DNA of 64,000 bases from JAPLHP01 sp963720375 (GCA_963720375.1 CAVRFM010000011.1:1-64000); one strand, 5' to 3'. Shown: positions 16,500-24,923, numbered from the stretch's first letter. Notes: generated by a model from the letters alone, not told the origin. Made by a program: numbers and translations.

Positions 16500-17813
16500 A
16501 TGTTATCTCTTTACAGTATCAGCTGTCCTATCGGTAATCGTGATATGTCGTCAACAACCAAGCAGTATCGTCGGTTCAACGTTTCAGCGACACTGGATAC
16601 GCTGCGTGACCATATTGGCAGAGGGCTGGGGTCAGCAGCGGACAGCTCCTCCAGCGTGCTGCCTTTGAGTGAGGCAGAACAACAAGCCCTGCTCCGGGCG
16701 ACCCCCGACTTCGTCTTTCGCATTGAAATGGAACAGAATGGTGCTGTTTCGGTCATAGGTAATGGCACTCGAACCCACATCGCTGCTGATGCAGTTGCGA
16801 ACCCTCACAGCCAGCCTGGCAAGAAGGATGGGCCGGATGATCTGATGAGGAGTCTATGTGAAGAACTTGCACGTCATGGCGAGAAACTCATGGGAGAGTT
16901 CCTGCGGACTGGGGAGGTGCAGGTTCTTGAACTCCAGCTTGCTCACAATGGTCAGACGACCTGCTACGAGGTTCGGGCAGTGGTCTGCGAGATTAGAGAA
17001 GTCCTTGTTGTGGTTAGAGATGTCACTGCACGCAGGGAGGCGGAGAACGCCATAGCCAAATCAAAAGATGAACTGGCTCGCCTGAATGAATTACTCCGGA
17101 ACGAGGCGTCTTTGCGTGCCGAAGAGGAGAGGATTCTCAAGAAGAACTTGGGAAGGCTGCAGAAGCTGCTGGAGGATACCATCGGGGCGATAGCCCTTAT
17201 GGTTCAGAAAAAGGACCCCCATACGGCTCGTCATCAGAAGCGGGTGAGTAAACTCGCCTGTGCCATAGGCCGGGAGATGGGCCTGAAAAGCAGCCAGGTC
17301 GATGTCATCGGCTTGGCGGCGCTCCTTCATGATTTGGGCAAGGTGTTCATCCCTGCCGATACACTCGACAAACCGGGCAAGTTGAGTGAAGCCGAATTCT
17401 CGATAGTCAAAGACCATGCTGAGGCAGACTTTCAGATACTCAAGACTGTTGATTTGTTCTTGCCGATTGCCGATATTGTTCATCAGCATCACGAGAGGAT
17501 CAATGGTTCCGGATACCCTCTGGGGCTGAAAGGTGATGATATCCTGATAGAGGCTCGGGTAATCGCCGTGGCTGACGTAGTTGAGGCTATGGTCTCCGAC
17601 CAGACCTATCGGTCGGCGCTGGGCGTGGAAGCAGCTATGAACGAGATTACAGCCGGCAAGGGAACGCTGTATGATCCGAATGCCGTTGATGCCTGCGTCA
17701 GGCTATTTGGTGAGGGCAAGTTCGAGTTTGATAAAGCAGAGACTGGCCCCCCTCTGGAGACTGGTTCAGGTGAAGTCCAGACTCCTCTCTCACTCCCCAC
17801 CGGCGCCCTGTAG
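16500..17813 (+). CDS. PAS / HD-GYP domain protein (predicted c-di-GMP phosphodiesterase)
   Basis: Residues about 60-185 form a divergent PAS domain (ATPDFVFRIEM...VVVRDVTARREAE), followed by a coiled coil to about 235. The HD-GYP domain comes next: HTARHQKRVSKLACAIG, the metal pair HDLGK, and HHERINGSGYP with the GYP signature and downstream ADVVEAM. All catalytic residues look present, so hydrolysis of cyclic di-GMP is expected. The N-terminus has no membrane segment. The start may instead be ATG 16545 (MSSTTKQ). Its HD-GYP part is paralogous to the ends of the two giant sensors at 25482 and 36291, but it has no receiver domain. Ends PLSLPTGAL. Confidence 0.88.
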   Translation: MLSLYSISCPIGNRDMSSTTKQYRRFNVSATLDTLRDHIGRGLGSAADSSSSVLPLSEAEQQALLRATPDFVFRIEMEQNGAVSVIGNGTRTHIAADAVANPHSQPGKKDGPDDLMRSLCEELARHGEKLMGEFLRTGEVQVLELQLAHNGQTTCYEVRAVVCEIREVLVVVRDVTARREAENAIAKSKDELARLNELLRNEASLRAEEERILKKNLGRLQKLLEDTIGAIALMVQKKDPHTARHQKRVSKLACAIGREMGLKSSQVDVIGLAALLHDLGKVFIPADTLDKPGKLSEAEFSIVKDHAEADFQILKTVDLFLPIADIVHQHHERINGSGYPLGLKGDDILIEARVIAVADVVEAMVSDQTYRSALGVEAAMNEITAGKGTLYDPNAVDACVRLFGEGKFEFDKAETGPPLETGSGEVQTPLSLPTGAL

Positions 17814-17897
17814 AACCTCGGGCTGTCCCCAAACACTGGTGCTCCCCTCATAGTGCCCCGCTAGTTGTTCTTTTAGGGTACTGTTCCATTCAGGTTA

Positions 17898-18167
17898 ATG
17901 TTGAGCTATAATCCCCTTGTTATGGAAAGCCTCCATGATGCCTTGAAGACTCTCATCGGCTTGGTAATGGATTCCATCGACTTTGTATTTGAAGGTGCAG
18001 TCTTTGCAATAGTCACACCTTCAATAGTCTCGTGGGGAGTCTCCTGGGCAGGTCATCTTACTTCCCCATCAAGTTCGGCTGTTGCCATTGCTGCACTGTC
18101 GGTATTGGAGCTTGTGGCTGTTGTTGCTTTTGTGGCTTCTGTACGGACTAGACTGACAAGACTGTAG
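17898..18167 (+). CDS. small two-helix membrane protein, hypothetical
   Basis: A hydrophobic product of 89 residues with two likely membrane segments (AVFAIVTPSIVSWGVSWAG and VAIAALSVLELVAVVAFVA) and a basic end RTRLTRL. ATG 17898 has a weak AGG upstream. A TATAAT lies inside its first codons (17912-17917), so ATG 17922 (MESLHDALKTL) with a near-leaderless transcript is an alternative. Family not recognised. Confidence 0.5.
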   Translation: MLSYNPLVMESLHDALKTLIGLVMDSIDFVFEGAVFAIVTPSIVSWGVSWAGHLTSPSSSAVAIAALSVLELVAVVAFVASVRTRLTRL

Positions 18168-18508
18168 GCTCTTCGGGTTATGCCAGCCTGGTATAAGTGG
18201 GAAAGCATACTCGGTCTGATGGTCTGGCGTACTGCTTGGGCTTGTCGCTGGGGTGAAACGCCTTCGCCGGATCTATCCTCCGCCGGCACCTTGGGGGACT
18301 TCAGTCTGTTCGTACCAAGTAGAGTGGACAGAGATGTCCGGATGTCCACCCTATTCTGTTCGGCAGGATCGCCAGGTGGGGCATGATGTCCTGTCCATAC
18401 TGTCCAGGGACGCTCCGTTCAATCCCCTTGCATCAAGAGGCACTGCTACGAACAGAATCTCCAGTGGAGTGCCCTAGAGACATTCCGTCCATAAGAATGG
18501 ACAGAGTC
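18168..18508. other. convergent intergenic region with palindromes
   Basis: It lies between two genes that converge. It holds gtggacagagatgtcc... (about 18326-18355), which matches the hairpin family found at 2591 and 5478. A perfect stem GTCCAT-AAGA-ATGGAC at 18487-18502 sits directly behind the stop of the chemoreceptor gene and may end its transcript. No gene is recognised. Confidence 0.45.
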
Positions 18509-20563
18509 TCACCGTAGTGTATCCGCTTGACCTGCCCCGTTCGTTTTGAAGACCGCCACTGACCTCTCCAACTCGTTAGACATATCAGTCAGGGACTGGG
18601 CTGAAGCAAGCACTTCCTCCACCTGCGCTGACATCTCTTCCATTGACGCCGATACCTCCTCCGACGCCGCACTGTTCTCTTCTGCTACACTGGCAGTAGT
18701 CTCTACGGCCTTTGATACCACACCCGAGCTCGCTATCATCTCCTCAGTCGCCGCCGAATTCTGCTCCACTATCTGATTGATCTGGTCTATCGCCTCTATC
18801 ATACCGCAACTCAATTCCTGCAGTTCCTGCGCGGCCGTAAATATCTGGTCTACCTGTCTACCCACCTTCTCCGACCTCGCCAGTATGTCATCCAGCGCTG
18901 ATCCGGCATCAGCAGCCAGCTTGTACCCTACTCCTACCTCCTTGCTTCCCTGCTGCATCGCACCTACCGCTTCCCTAACCCTGCTCTGTATACCACCTAC
19001 CAGTGCCGCTATCTCTTTTGTCGCCACTGACGACCTCTCCGCCAGCTTCCGCACCTCATCCGCTACCACCGCAAACCCGCGTCCCTGCTCCCCGGCCCTT
19101 GCCGCCTCTATCGCCGCATTCAGAGCCAGCAGATTCGTCTGCGCCGCTATGTCATCTATCGTCGCTACTATCTTCCCTATCTCCTCCGACCTATCCCCCA
19201 GATCTGTTATCTTCGCTGACACTGTTTCCATCGCCTTCTTGATCTTGTCCATTCCTTCTACTGTCTCATGTGTCTTCCTTGTACCCTCAGCAGCAGAGGA
19301 TGCCGTGCTTTCCCATTCTTCGTCCCCTGCCTTCGCATTGGTCGATACCTTGACTATAGCCGTCGAAACCTTCTTTACTATCCCGCTCGCTTTCTCCACA
19401 CTCTTCGCCTGCTCCTGTGCTCCCTGTGCTATCTGATCAATAGCACTCGACAACTGCTCCACATTGTTCGATGTCATCTGCAATGACGTTGATTGCTCTG
19501 CAGCACCTTTGGCTATCTGCTGTATCGTGCTGGTTACCTGCTGCGTTGCCTGCGCTGTTTGCTCTGACGTCTTCGATAGCTGTTTGCTGGCTTCGGCTAC
19601 GCTCGCTGCAGCTACCTTTACCTTCGCGATAAGATTGCGCTGATTTGCTGCCATCTGCGCGAACGCCTTAAGAAGTGTATCTTTGTCTGATCTCGGGTTG
19701 ATCTCTACAGTCAGATCGCCGGCAGCAATCCTCTCTGCAATCCCGATCAACTCCTTCATGCGGGCTGTGACCATGCGGCATGAGCGGGCCACTGCCCCAA
19801 CCTCATCATGCGACCTGACCGTGAATGTTCGATTCGAGTCACCCTCAGCCAAAGCCTCCCACGTCTCAGCTACCGAGTTCAGCGGCCTGACAATGACTAT
19901 GCGGACGATGATGATGAAGAGAACTAAGATAAAAACGGCGGTCACGCCGGAAAGCGCGCCCAAGGTATACTTGTTGTTGAGACCCGATAAGGATGATATG
20001 TCATTTTGAGATGCTGCGGTAGCGAGAGTCCACCCCCATGGTTCGAAGGACTCGGCATAAGCTATCTCGGAGACAGCCTTGCCGGAGTTGTTATCTCTCC
20101 ACTCATAATTATAGAAGCCCCCTCCATCACCTCTGGAGATGTTGACCATGTCTATGTATATCGGTTTGCCATTGAGATCCGTCAGGCTGCCCACGTTAGT
20201 GCCAACCAGGCTTGGACTGGACTGATCCGCAAGCAAAATAGGCTGGTAGTCTGTTACCCAGAAGTACCCAGTACCGTCTGTGCCGTAGCTCAGGCTGCCA
20301 ATGGCGGCCAGCGCCTGTTCTTGCGCATCGCTTCTTGTGAGCACGCCGGTGTTTTCGAGGTTATGGTAGTATTGCAGCATACCGTAAGCGGTTTGAGCTT
20401 CCTCACTAACCTTGGTCTCTCTTTCGTGCAGCAGTCTATTCTGCATAGTGGGAAGTGCGAATACACATGCGTATATGTTCAGTAAGGTCAGGGCGACGAA
20501 GACGAATATTGCCAGTTTCCACGTCACGCTGAACCTGATTCTTCTTCTTGCCTTCTTTTCCAT
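18509..20563 (-). CDS. methyl-accepting chemotaxis protein
   Basis: A 684-residue transmembrane chemoreceptor. A basic N-terminus and first helix (WKLAIFVFVALTLLNIYAC) lead into an extracytoplasmic single-Cache-type sensor (about residues 45-195, with GYFWVTD and PWGWTLATA). A second helix (FILVLFIIIVRIVIV) and a HAMP region follow, then a long coiled signalling domain. The hairpin tip is clear: NLLALNAAIEAARAGEQGRG followed by FAVVADEVRKLAERS. Glutamine/glutamate pairs flank it for adaptation. TAGTGTCC ends the frame at 18509. AGGAGGAAGGG precedes the ATG. PWGW in the sensor is typical of sCache_2 domains that bind small carboxylates. No che genes are nearby, so it would work with a distant array. 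Confidence 0.95.
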   Translation of the reverse strand: MEKKARRRIRFSVTWKLAIFVFVALTLLNIYACVFALPTMQNRLLHERETKVSEEAQTAYGMLQYYHNLENTGVLTRSDAQEQALAAIGSLSYGTDGTGYFWVTDYQPILLADQSSPSLVGTNVGSLTDLNGKPIYIDMVNISRGDGGGFYNYEWRDNNSGKAVSEIAYAESFEPWGWTLATAASQNDISSLSGLNNKYTLGALSGVTAVFILVLFIIIVRIVIVRPLNSVAETWEALAEGDSNRTFTVRSHDEVGAVARSCRMVTARMKELIGIAERIAAGDLTVEINPRSDKDTLLKAFAQMAANQRNLIAKVKVAAASVAEASKQLSKTSEQTAQATQQVTSTIQQIAKGAAEQSTSLQMTSNNVEQLSSAIDQIAQGAQEQAKSVEKASGIVKKVSTAIVKVSTNAKAGDEEWESTASSAAEGTRKTHETVEGMDKIKKAMETVSAKITDLGDRSEEIGKIVATIDDIAAQTNLLALNAAIEAARAGEQGRGFAVVADEVRKLAERSSVATKEIAALVGGIQSRVREAVGAMQQGSKEVGVGYKLAADAGSALDDILARSEKVGRQVDQIFTAAQELQELSCGMIEAIDQINQIVEQNSAATEEMIASSGVVSKAVETTASVAEENSAASEEVSASMEEMSAQVEEVLASAQSLTDMSNELERSVAVFKTNGAGQADTLR

Positions 20564-20935
20564 TTTTGCCCTTCCTCCTTTTACTTCTCTGATCGCCTAC
20601 GCCTATAAATATAAAGTCACCATCGACTCGCCGGTATCGAGTCTCTGGCCGTATCAGTGCAGTGTTCAGCCATGGCAATTCTCAACACGGAGACCACCAA
20701 GACAGTTTGTCGTGAGGGGATCAAAGCCAGTGGCATAATGAAAGACCTTGGCACAGAAACAGAATGTCGAGCCGGCCGGATGCATTCCCTCATTCGGATT
20801 CTTACTATAGCTGTGTCATCTCACAATGCCATCTCACATAGACCTGGTGGCGTTTCAAATACCTCTCAACGGCGCGTAATGAACCATCGTACGCGCTATG
20901 CTGGAGTATTCCTGCTGTACTGGTGAGCAGGAATG
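20564..20935. other. upstream region of the chemoreceptor gene
   Basis: Divergent intergenic space between the chemoreceptor and promoter repeat R7. No gene or clear promoter hexamer pair recognised. Confidence 0.35.
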
Positions 20936-20977
20936 TCTTGCCGTAGGCAAGATGAAGTTTGGGTGGTATAATGTCGC
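20936..20977 (+). promoter_or_regulatory. promoter-like repeat R7 with inverted repeat
   Basis: TCTTGCC-GTA-GGCAAGA (20936-20952) is a perfect inverted repeat. It runs into CAAGATGAAGTTTGG, GTGG and TATAATGTCGCA (TATAAT at 20968-20973), the 3' half of the repeat family. The next gene starts at 21013. Here the usual CCCCTTTGTAT half is replaced by the inverted repeat. Confidence 0.6.
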
Positions 20978-21012
20978 ACAAGAAAATCTCGGGATCAATG
21001 GATGGAGGTGTC

Positions 21013-21252
21013 ATGACTGAAGAAGATATTGCTAAGAGACTCTATTCAATCGATAGGCGGCTTGAGAGGATGGAGAAGGGTGGTGAAAGACAACTGGGTT
21101 TCAGCATCGGCTTTGGCGGCGTAGCAATAGGCACAGGAATGGTCATATCAGGAGTTTCCTTGTCTAAGAATATTTATATATTAGTAGGAGCACTTATATT
21201 TGTCTTGGGAGCCTCAGTTATGATGATTTCTGCACTCAAAAAAACTATCTAA
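21013..21252 (+). CDS. small membrane protein, hypothetical
   Basis: Start at 21013 (MTEEDIAKRLYSIDRRLERM) has ATGGAGGTG before it. ATGs further upstream overlap the promoter's TATAATG and are rejected. An amphipathic N-terminal helix precedes two membrane segments (FSIGFGGVAIGTGMVISGV and IYILVGALIFVLGASVMMI); the end is KKTI. Driven by promoter repeat R7, about 40 bp upstream. Family not recognised. Confidence 0.7.
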   Translation: MTEEDIAKRLYSIDRRLERMEKGGERQLGFSIGFGGVAIGTGMVISGVSLSKNIYILVGALIFVLGASVMMISALKKTI

Positions 21253-21491
21253 GACTGTCAGAGGAATATTCAGGTAAGAGTCAGCGGCGTTGCCCAACCG
21301 GTTGAGGACGTGTATCTGAAGAAGGAAATAGTGGCCAGGCAATTCAACTTACCTCATCCTTAGTCTGGTGTCTGGTACCCTATAAGCTGGATAGTATCAC
21401 TTACGACATACGCCTGGGTACTTGACAATCACACTGCTAGGTATACAATACTGCAGAAATATTAAAGAAAGCTTACTGGAGAGGTATTCAG

Positions 21492-21758
21492 ATGCGGTCA
21501 CAGAAAACGATTGAAGAGAGATTTAAGAGTCTCGACTTGGAGCTTATTGCTCACCAAACGCAAATCAGCAAGTTGAGCCTACACCACGACTTTGACTTGC
21601 TTTCCCTGCTCGAGGCCGAGCAGTCCCTGCTTCTGACAGAGATGGCTGCCTTGACATGGGTGCTGGGCGGTTCATGGGATGAACCAGAAGAAGCCTACCC
21701 GAGCTGCCTGGGCCACCGACGTGTCCCGGACCATCACCGTGTCAGTGCAGGAGTGTAG
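21492..21758 (+). CDS. hypothetical protein
   Basis: The 88-residue frame begins MRSQKTIEERFKSLDLE behind CTGGAGAGG. The first 55 residues are helical (coiled-coil-like, with LLSLLEAEQSLLLTEMAALTWVLG) and the tail after GSWDEPEEAY looks less protein-like, so the true end may be disturbed. No family recognised. Confidence 0.45.
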   Translation: MRSQKTIEERFKSLDLELIAHQTQISKLSLHHDFDLLSLLEAEQSLLLTEMAALTWVLGGSWDEPEEAYPSCLGHRRVPDHHRVSAGV

Positions 21759-21814
21759 CAATGCCTGGTAGAGCTTCAGGCTAGCCCACTCCCCTCATCT
21801 CCTCCACGAAGCGT

Positions 21815-21850
21815 ACCTTTGTGTCCAAGCTGATGTTAAAGTGTTTTTAT
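21815..21850 (+). promoter_or_regulatory. promoter-like repeat, copy R8 (degenerate)
   Basis: ACCTTTGTGT, CCAAGCTGATGTTAA, AGTG and TTTTTAT in place of TATAAT. It stands about 100 bp before the HEAT-repeat gene in the same orientation; the right arm of the dyad is lost. Confidence 0.45.
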
Positions 21851-21947
21851 CTTTCGTAAGATTCGTGCTGGGATTCGGATGAATGTATGAGACAGCCGAT
21901 TTCATCGATGCGGGTGTCAGTAGCACTTGCTTGCAAGGAGGCGAAGG

Positions 21948-22499
21948 ATGTGGATATTTGACCTCTTGTTAGGGCTAAAACCCAATGTTAAGAGGATGGA
22001 GGCTAGGAGAGACGTCAGAGGATTGATGAGAGCTCTGAAGTACAGGAGAGACCCCTCTGTACGGGCGGAGGCGGCAAAAGCCCTTGGGGCAATTGGAGGT
22101 GCTGGTGTAGTAGAAGCTCTCACCGGAGCTCTTAAGGATAAAGATAGGTCTGTTCGATTAAGCGCAGCAGAAAGCCTTGGAAAGATAGGTGATGCAAAGG
22201 CGGTAGATTTTCTTGCTGATGCCCTGACTGACACAGACTGGTATGTTAGGGTACACGCAGCGACAGCCCTTGGAGATATGAAGAACGCAAGGGCAGTAGA
22301 ACCTCTTGTTCGTGCCCTGAAAGATGAAGATAAGGCCGTCAGACAGTGGGCAGCACAAGCTCTTGGAGAGATAGGAGATGCGAGGGCTTTGGAGCCCCTG
22401 ACCGCAGCTCTGTCAGACAGAGAAAGTGCTGTTAGGGAGGCCGCAACTGAGGCCATAGCCAGAATTAGGATGAAAGGGATAGATAACGGCCCCTTATAA
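21948..22499 (+). CDS. HEAT-repeat (PBS-lyase-like) protein
   Basis: Start at 21948 (MWIFDLLLGLKPNV) with AAGGAGG upstream. After a 25-residue leader come five 31-residue helical repeats of the pattern V..L..AL.D.d..VR..AA.ALG.IGDARAVEPL. The repeats run to the end. Such short HEAT arrays act as protein-binding scaffolds or bilin-lyase-like chaperones; no bilin pathway is seen here. Promoter repeat R8 lies just upstream. Confidence 0.88.
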   Translation: MWIFDLLLGLKPNVKRMEARRDVRGLMRALKYRRDPSVRAEAAKALGAIGGAGVVEALTGALKDKDRSVRLSAAESLGKIGDAKAVDFLADALTDTDWYVRVHAATALGDMKNARAVEPLVRALKDEDKAVRQWAAQALGEIGDARALEPLTAALSDRESAVREAATEAIARIRMKGIDNGPL

Positions 22500-22690
22500 A
22501 AATTCAGGCTGTCGTCATCGATTCCTTTCTGAAGACCATGCACATTATGTTCACATATACCGACCATCAGTCTTGCCCCAAACGTCATACTCGTGCGTAG
22601 CAAAGTTGACAACTCACAGAATCTAATTTACGTTGGAGTATTAGGGATTACTAAATCATCGTGAGCTAATAGGGAAAACCAGTCTGCGCA

Positions 22691-22780
22691 GGATGGCTGG
22701 CAGTCAGTTGTGATCTCATTGGGAAAGGGGGGTGAGCCTGACTCCGCATACCGGGTCAGGATACTGGCTGCCCAGCCATC
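22691..22780. repeat. 90-bp imperfect inverted repeat with inner hairpin
   Basis: GATGGCTGGCAGTCAGT (22692-22708) matches the complement of ACTGGCTGCCCAGCCATC (22763-22780). Inside, CCTGAC (22737-22742) pairs with GTCAGG (22755-22760). It may be a structured RNA, a terminator or a small non-autonomous element. The rest of the 500-bp gap (22500-22997) has no recognised gene. Confidence 0.5.
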
Positions 22781-22956
22781 TCCTTTTCTGCCACTTCATT
22801 CGACCTTCGTTCATCGGCCACACCTCATTACTGTCAAATACCCTCTGAGGGCGTGGAAATCACTGGGGATGGTGCAGGGATACACGACGCCAGTTACTCT
22901 TTGAGGGCAGCCTGAAGCTACACAGAGTGCTGCTGTTCTCTTAGTGAAGATAGACG

Positions 22957-22992
22957 TTGCACCCTCCAACCTCAGCTCGGATAGAGATCGAT
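22957..22992 (-). promoter_or_regulatory. promoter-like repeat, copy R9 (degenerate)
   Basis: The minus strand shows CTCTAT, CCGAGCTGAGGTTGG, AGGGTGCAAC. The -10 is lost, and no minus-strand gene starts downstream of it. It lies just beyond the stop of the Cas4-like gene. Confidence 0.4.
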
Positions 22993-22997
22993 GTTGT

Positions 22998-23606
22998 TCA
23001 GCCTGACCGGACGTCACATGACTCTTTGAATCGGCATGACCTGCATTTCCGGGGATTCTTGGTTCCCACGGCTGTGCCCTCCCCATCCAGCAGTTGCCTG
23101 ATTCTGGCAATGGCCCTCAATACTTCATCCCGATGTTCCTGGGCAAAGGGCTGCGCCCATATCTCATTTCCTGTGTTTCTGTTCCGCAGCCCGGCTATGA
23201 TAGGCAATTCCGGTTTGTATTGTTCCTCGAAAGCAAAACAGTAGCCCCAGGTCTGCATCTTGCTGCCCGGCCATGCAATATCGCCAGGCTTGTCATCAAC
23301 TATCAGAATACGGTCTCGCAGGAACACCACCTCATCAATGTATCCGACAAGGTGTGTCCCTCTAACCGGGACTTCTCTGGCAGATAGAACAATACCTTCT
23401 TCCTGTGCCTTTGCCAGGGCATCGGTGACGGTGATCTCAAGCTCTGCAGCTGCTTTGTGAGCCTCATCCAGGGAAGCATGGAAATCTATGCCCTCCTGGA
23501 CTTCCGGTGTGATCTCTGGCTGTACTCCTCTGATGTGCTCCAGATAAATTTGATACTCACAATATGCGTAGCTGTGCAGCCAGCTGATAGGGATTCTGTC
23601 TGTCAC
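22998..23606 (-). CDS. Cas4/RecB-like PD-(D/E)XK nuclease with Fe-S cysteines
   Basis: SWLHSYAYCEYQIYLEH holds the first cluster cysteine. GYIDEV and ILIVDDKPG form the catalytic D...D-x-K core, followed by QTWGYCFAFEE. The C-terminal CRSCRFKESC supplies three more cysteines, the Cas4 pattern for a 4Fe-4S cluster. Length of about 200 residues fits. An ATG at 23681 is part of the TATAATG of promoter repeat R10 and cannot start translation of a transcript from it. GTG 23606 (VTDRIPISW), with GGAGAGGGAG upstream, is preferred. No cas genes or CRISPR array are in the window, so it is an orphan, perhaps with a repair or mobile-element role. Confidence 0.85.
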   Translation of the reverse strand: MTDRIPISWLHSYAYCEYQIYLEHIRGVQPEITPEVQEGIDFHASLDEAHKAAAELEITVTDALAKAQEEGIVLSAREVPVRGTHLVGYIDEVVFLRDRILIVDDKPGDIAWPGSKMQTWGYCFAFEEQYKPELPIIAGLRNRNTGNEIWAQPFAQEHRDEVLRAIARIRQLLDGEGTAVGTKNPRKCRSCRFKESCDVRSG

Positions 23607-23676
23607 CTGTCTCCCTCTCCGGTTCCTTTGCCTTGTGCGTATGGAATTGGATGTCTGGGGATTGGGAATCAACTGC

Positions 23677-23716
23677 GACATTATAGTACCCTGACCTCAT
23701 GGATACAAAGTGGGTC
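23677..23716 (-). promoter_or_regulatory. promoter-like repeat, copy R10
   Basis: The minus strand reads CACTTTGTAT, CCATGAGGTCAGG (dyad weakened), GTAC and TATAATGTCGCAGTTG, with TATAAT at 23685-23680. It is 70 bp before the GTG start of the Cas4-like gene. Confidence 0.6.
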
Positions 23717-23744
23717 TGAATCGAAGAGATTTGGGATGAGGGGC

Positions 23745-24071
23745 TCATCGAGGGAACAGGGAGACGAAGTCTCCGCTGAAGTCTTCCAGGAAGAGATGCA
23801 TATCCAGCACATCATTCGAGTCCACCGATATACAGGACTGACTCCCTTCAGTCTGGCTCAGATCACGGACACTCTCAGGCCTCTCGGTTTCGTAGATAAG
23901 AGCCGATACCATCGCTCGACTGGCGCAACCGGAGCATTGGACCAGGAAGAACCATAGATCTCCCAGGTTTCCCAATACAGCAACGCTGCCAACACTCTCT
24001 GACAGAAAAGCGCGGCCGCAATTCTTACATCTCAGCTTTGCAAGCAATCTCTTGATAATCTCAGGATTCAT
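23745..24071 (-). CDS. small zinc-finger protein, hypothetical
   Basis: Start at 24071 (MNPEIIKRLLAKLRC) lies 5 bp behind the stop of the upstream gene, suggesting translational coupling. RCKNCGRAF and QCSGCAS give two CxxC pairs about 30 residues apart. The end DVLDMHLFLEDFSGDFVSLF resembles a C-terminal motif seen in small Chloroflexota zinc-ribbon proteins. Function unknown. Confidence 0.7.
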   Translation of the reverse strand: MNPEIIKRLLAKLRCKNCGRAFLSESVGSVAVLGNLGDLWFFLVQCSGCASRAMVSALIYETERPESVRDLSQTEGSQSCISVDSNDVLDMHLFLEDFSGDFVSLFPR

Positions 24072-24075
24072 CTGC

Positions 24076-24456
24076 CTAACCTGCCGGAACGAGGTCTTTC
24101 TCTTTGACAACCTCGAACTCACCTTCGAAGACATATGTCTTGCTGCCATTGTCCATTGTCACCGACCAGCTTCTTGGAACAGCCTCGTTGTCCTCTCTCA
24201 CACCTGTGATAGTACCCAGATCACCCTTGTCGCAGAAAAGCCACATTTGGCTTGTCATCTGAATCCGTGAGCCGATTTCTACCTTCATGTTTCCATTGCC
24301 ATTGCCTCCCATGGGCAATACGAGCGTTCCGTCACTGCTAACCCACACTGGAACATGAGTAGAGCTCCCATTGTTGATAGTAACTCCATCCTTGAGGGAC
24401 CATCTAACATGATCAAAATCACGCTTCGGTGCTTCAATCTCGGCTTCATGATTCAT
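24076..24456 (-). CDS. hypothetical protein
   Basis: A 126-residue soluble product without recognised domain. It has SLKDGVTINNGSSTHVPVWV, a glycine/asparagine patch GGNGNGN and a beta-rich second half (GSKTYVFEGEFEVV). The stop at 24076 is followed after 5 bp by the zinc-finger gene on the same strand, so the two form an operon. Confidence 0.6.
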   Translation of the reverse strand: MNHEAEIEAPKRDFDHVRWSLKDGVTINNGSSTHVPVWVSSDGTLVLPMGGNGNGNMKVEIGSRIQMTSQMWLFCDKGDLGTITGVREDNEAVPRSWSVTMDNGSKTYVFEGEFEVVKEKDLVPAG

Positions 24457-24923
24457 ATTGCACTTCCATATCCTGTTGTTGTCGGACCAATGTGTTATAG
24501 AGTGGTCGTGGTCTATAAAGTACTTCTACGATATAGTCTAGATCGATACTGTCACGCTGGTGTCTCAGGAGGCGTTTCTGGCGTCACTGACTTCTCTCAG
24601 TTACGGTAGAAGCACTGGCCTCTGCGTAAGTAGATGTGCGACCGGTAGAAGGAACATACCGGTACGGGGGAATTTGCCATTCTGCTTCGAGACACCGGCA
24701 AGGATAGAGCCTTATCCACTGCGGGATTGCCTCGGCATCCTAACCAACCGCAATAGCCTGTGCAGCGATCATGGGCTGATCTCTGCTGCTCCAAATTTGA
24801 ACCCTGGAGAGCCTTTTGAAGGCCAACAGTCACGGTGATAGAAACCAAAGGCATATTGTTGTGGAACAGAAACGCCGGAATGGCGCGTTTCTTTCTGCCG
24901 GCACGATATCCCTTCACAAGGCC
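24457..24923. other. intergenic, no gene recognised
   Basis: A reverse-strand frame at 24597-24917 has unusual composition and no ribosome site. No promoter or repeat recognised. Confidence 0.35.

Noticed and set aside
16757..16785. ggcactcgaacccac as a tRNA T-arm
   Set aside because: It lies inside the PAS/HD-GYP gene and no cloverleaf can be formed around it.
24597..24917. Minus-strand frame of 106 codons between the hypothetical operon and the MarR gene
   Set aside because: Unusual composition and no ribosome site or similarity; treated as noncoding.
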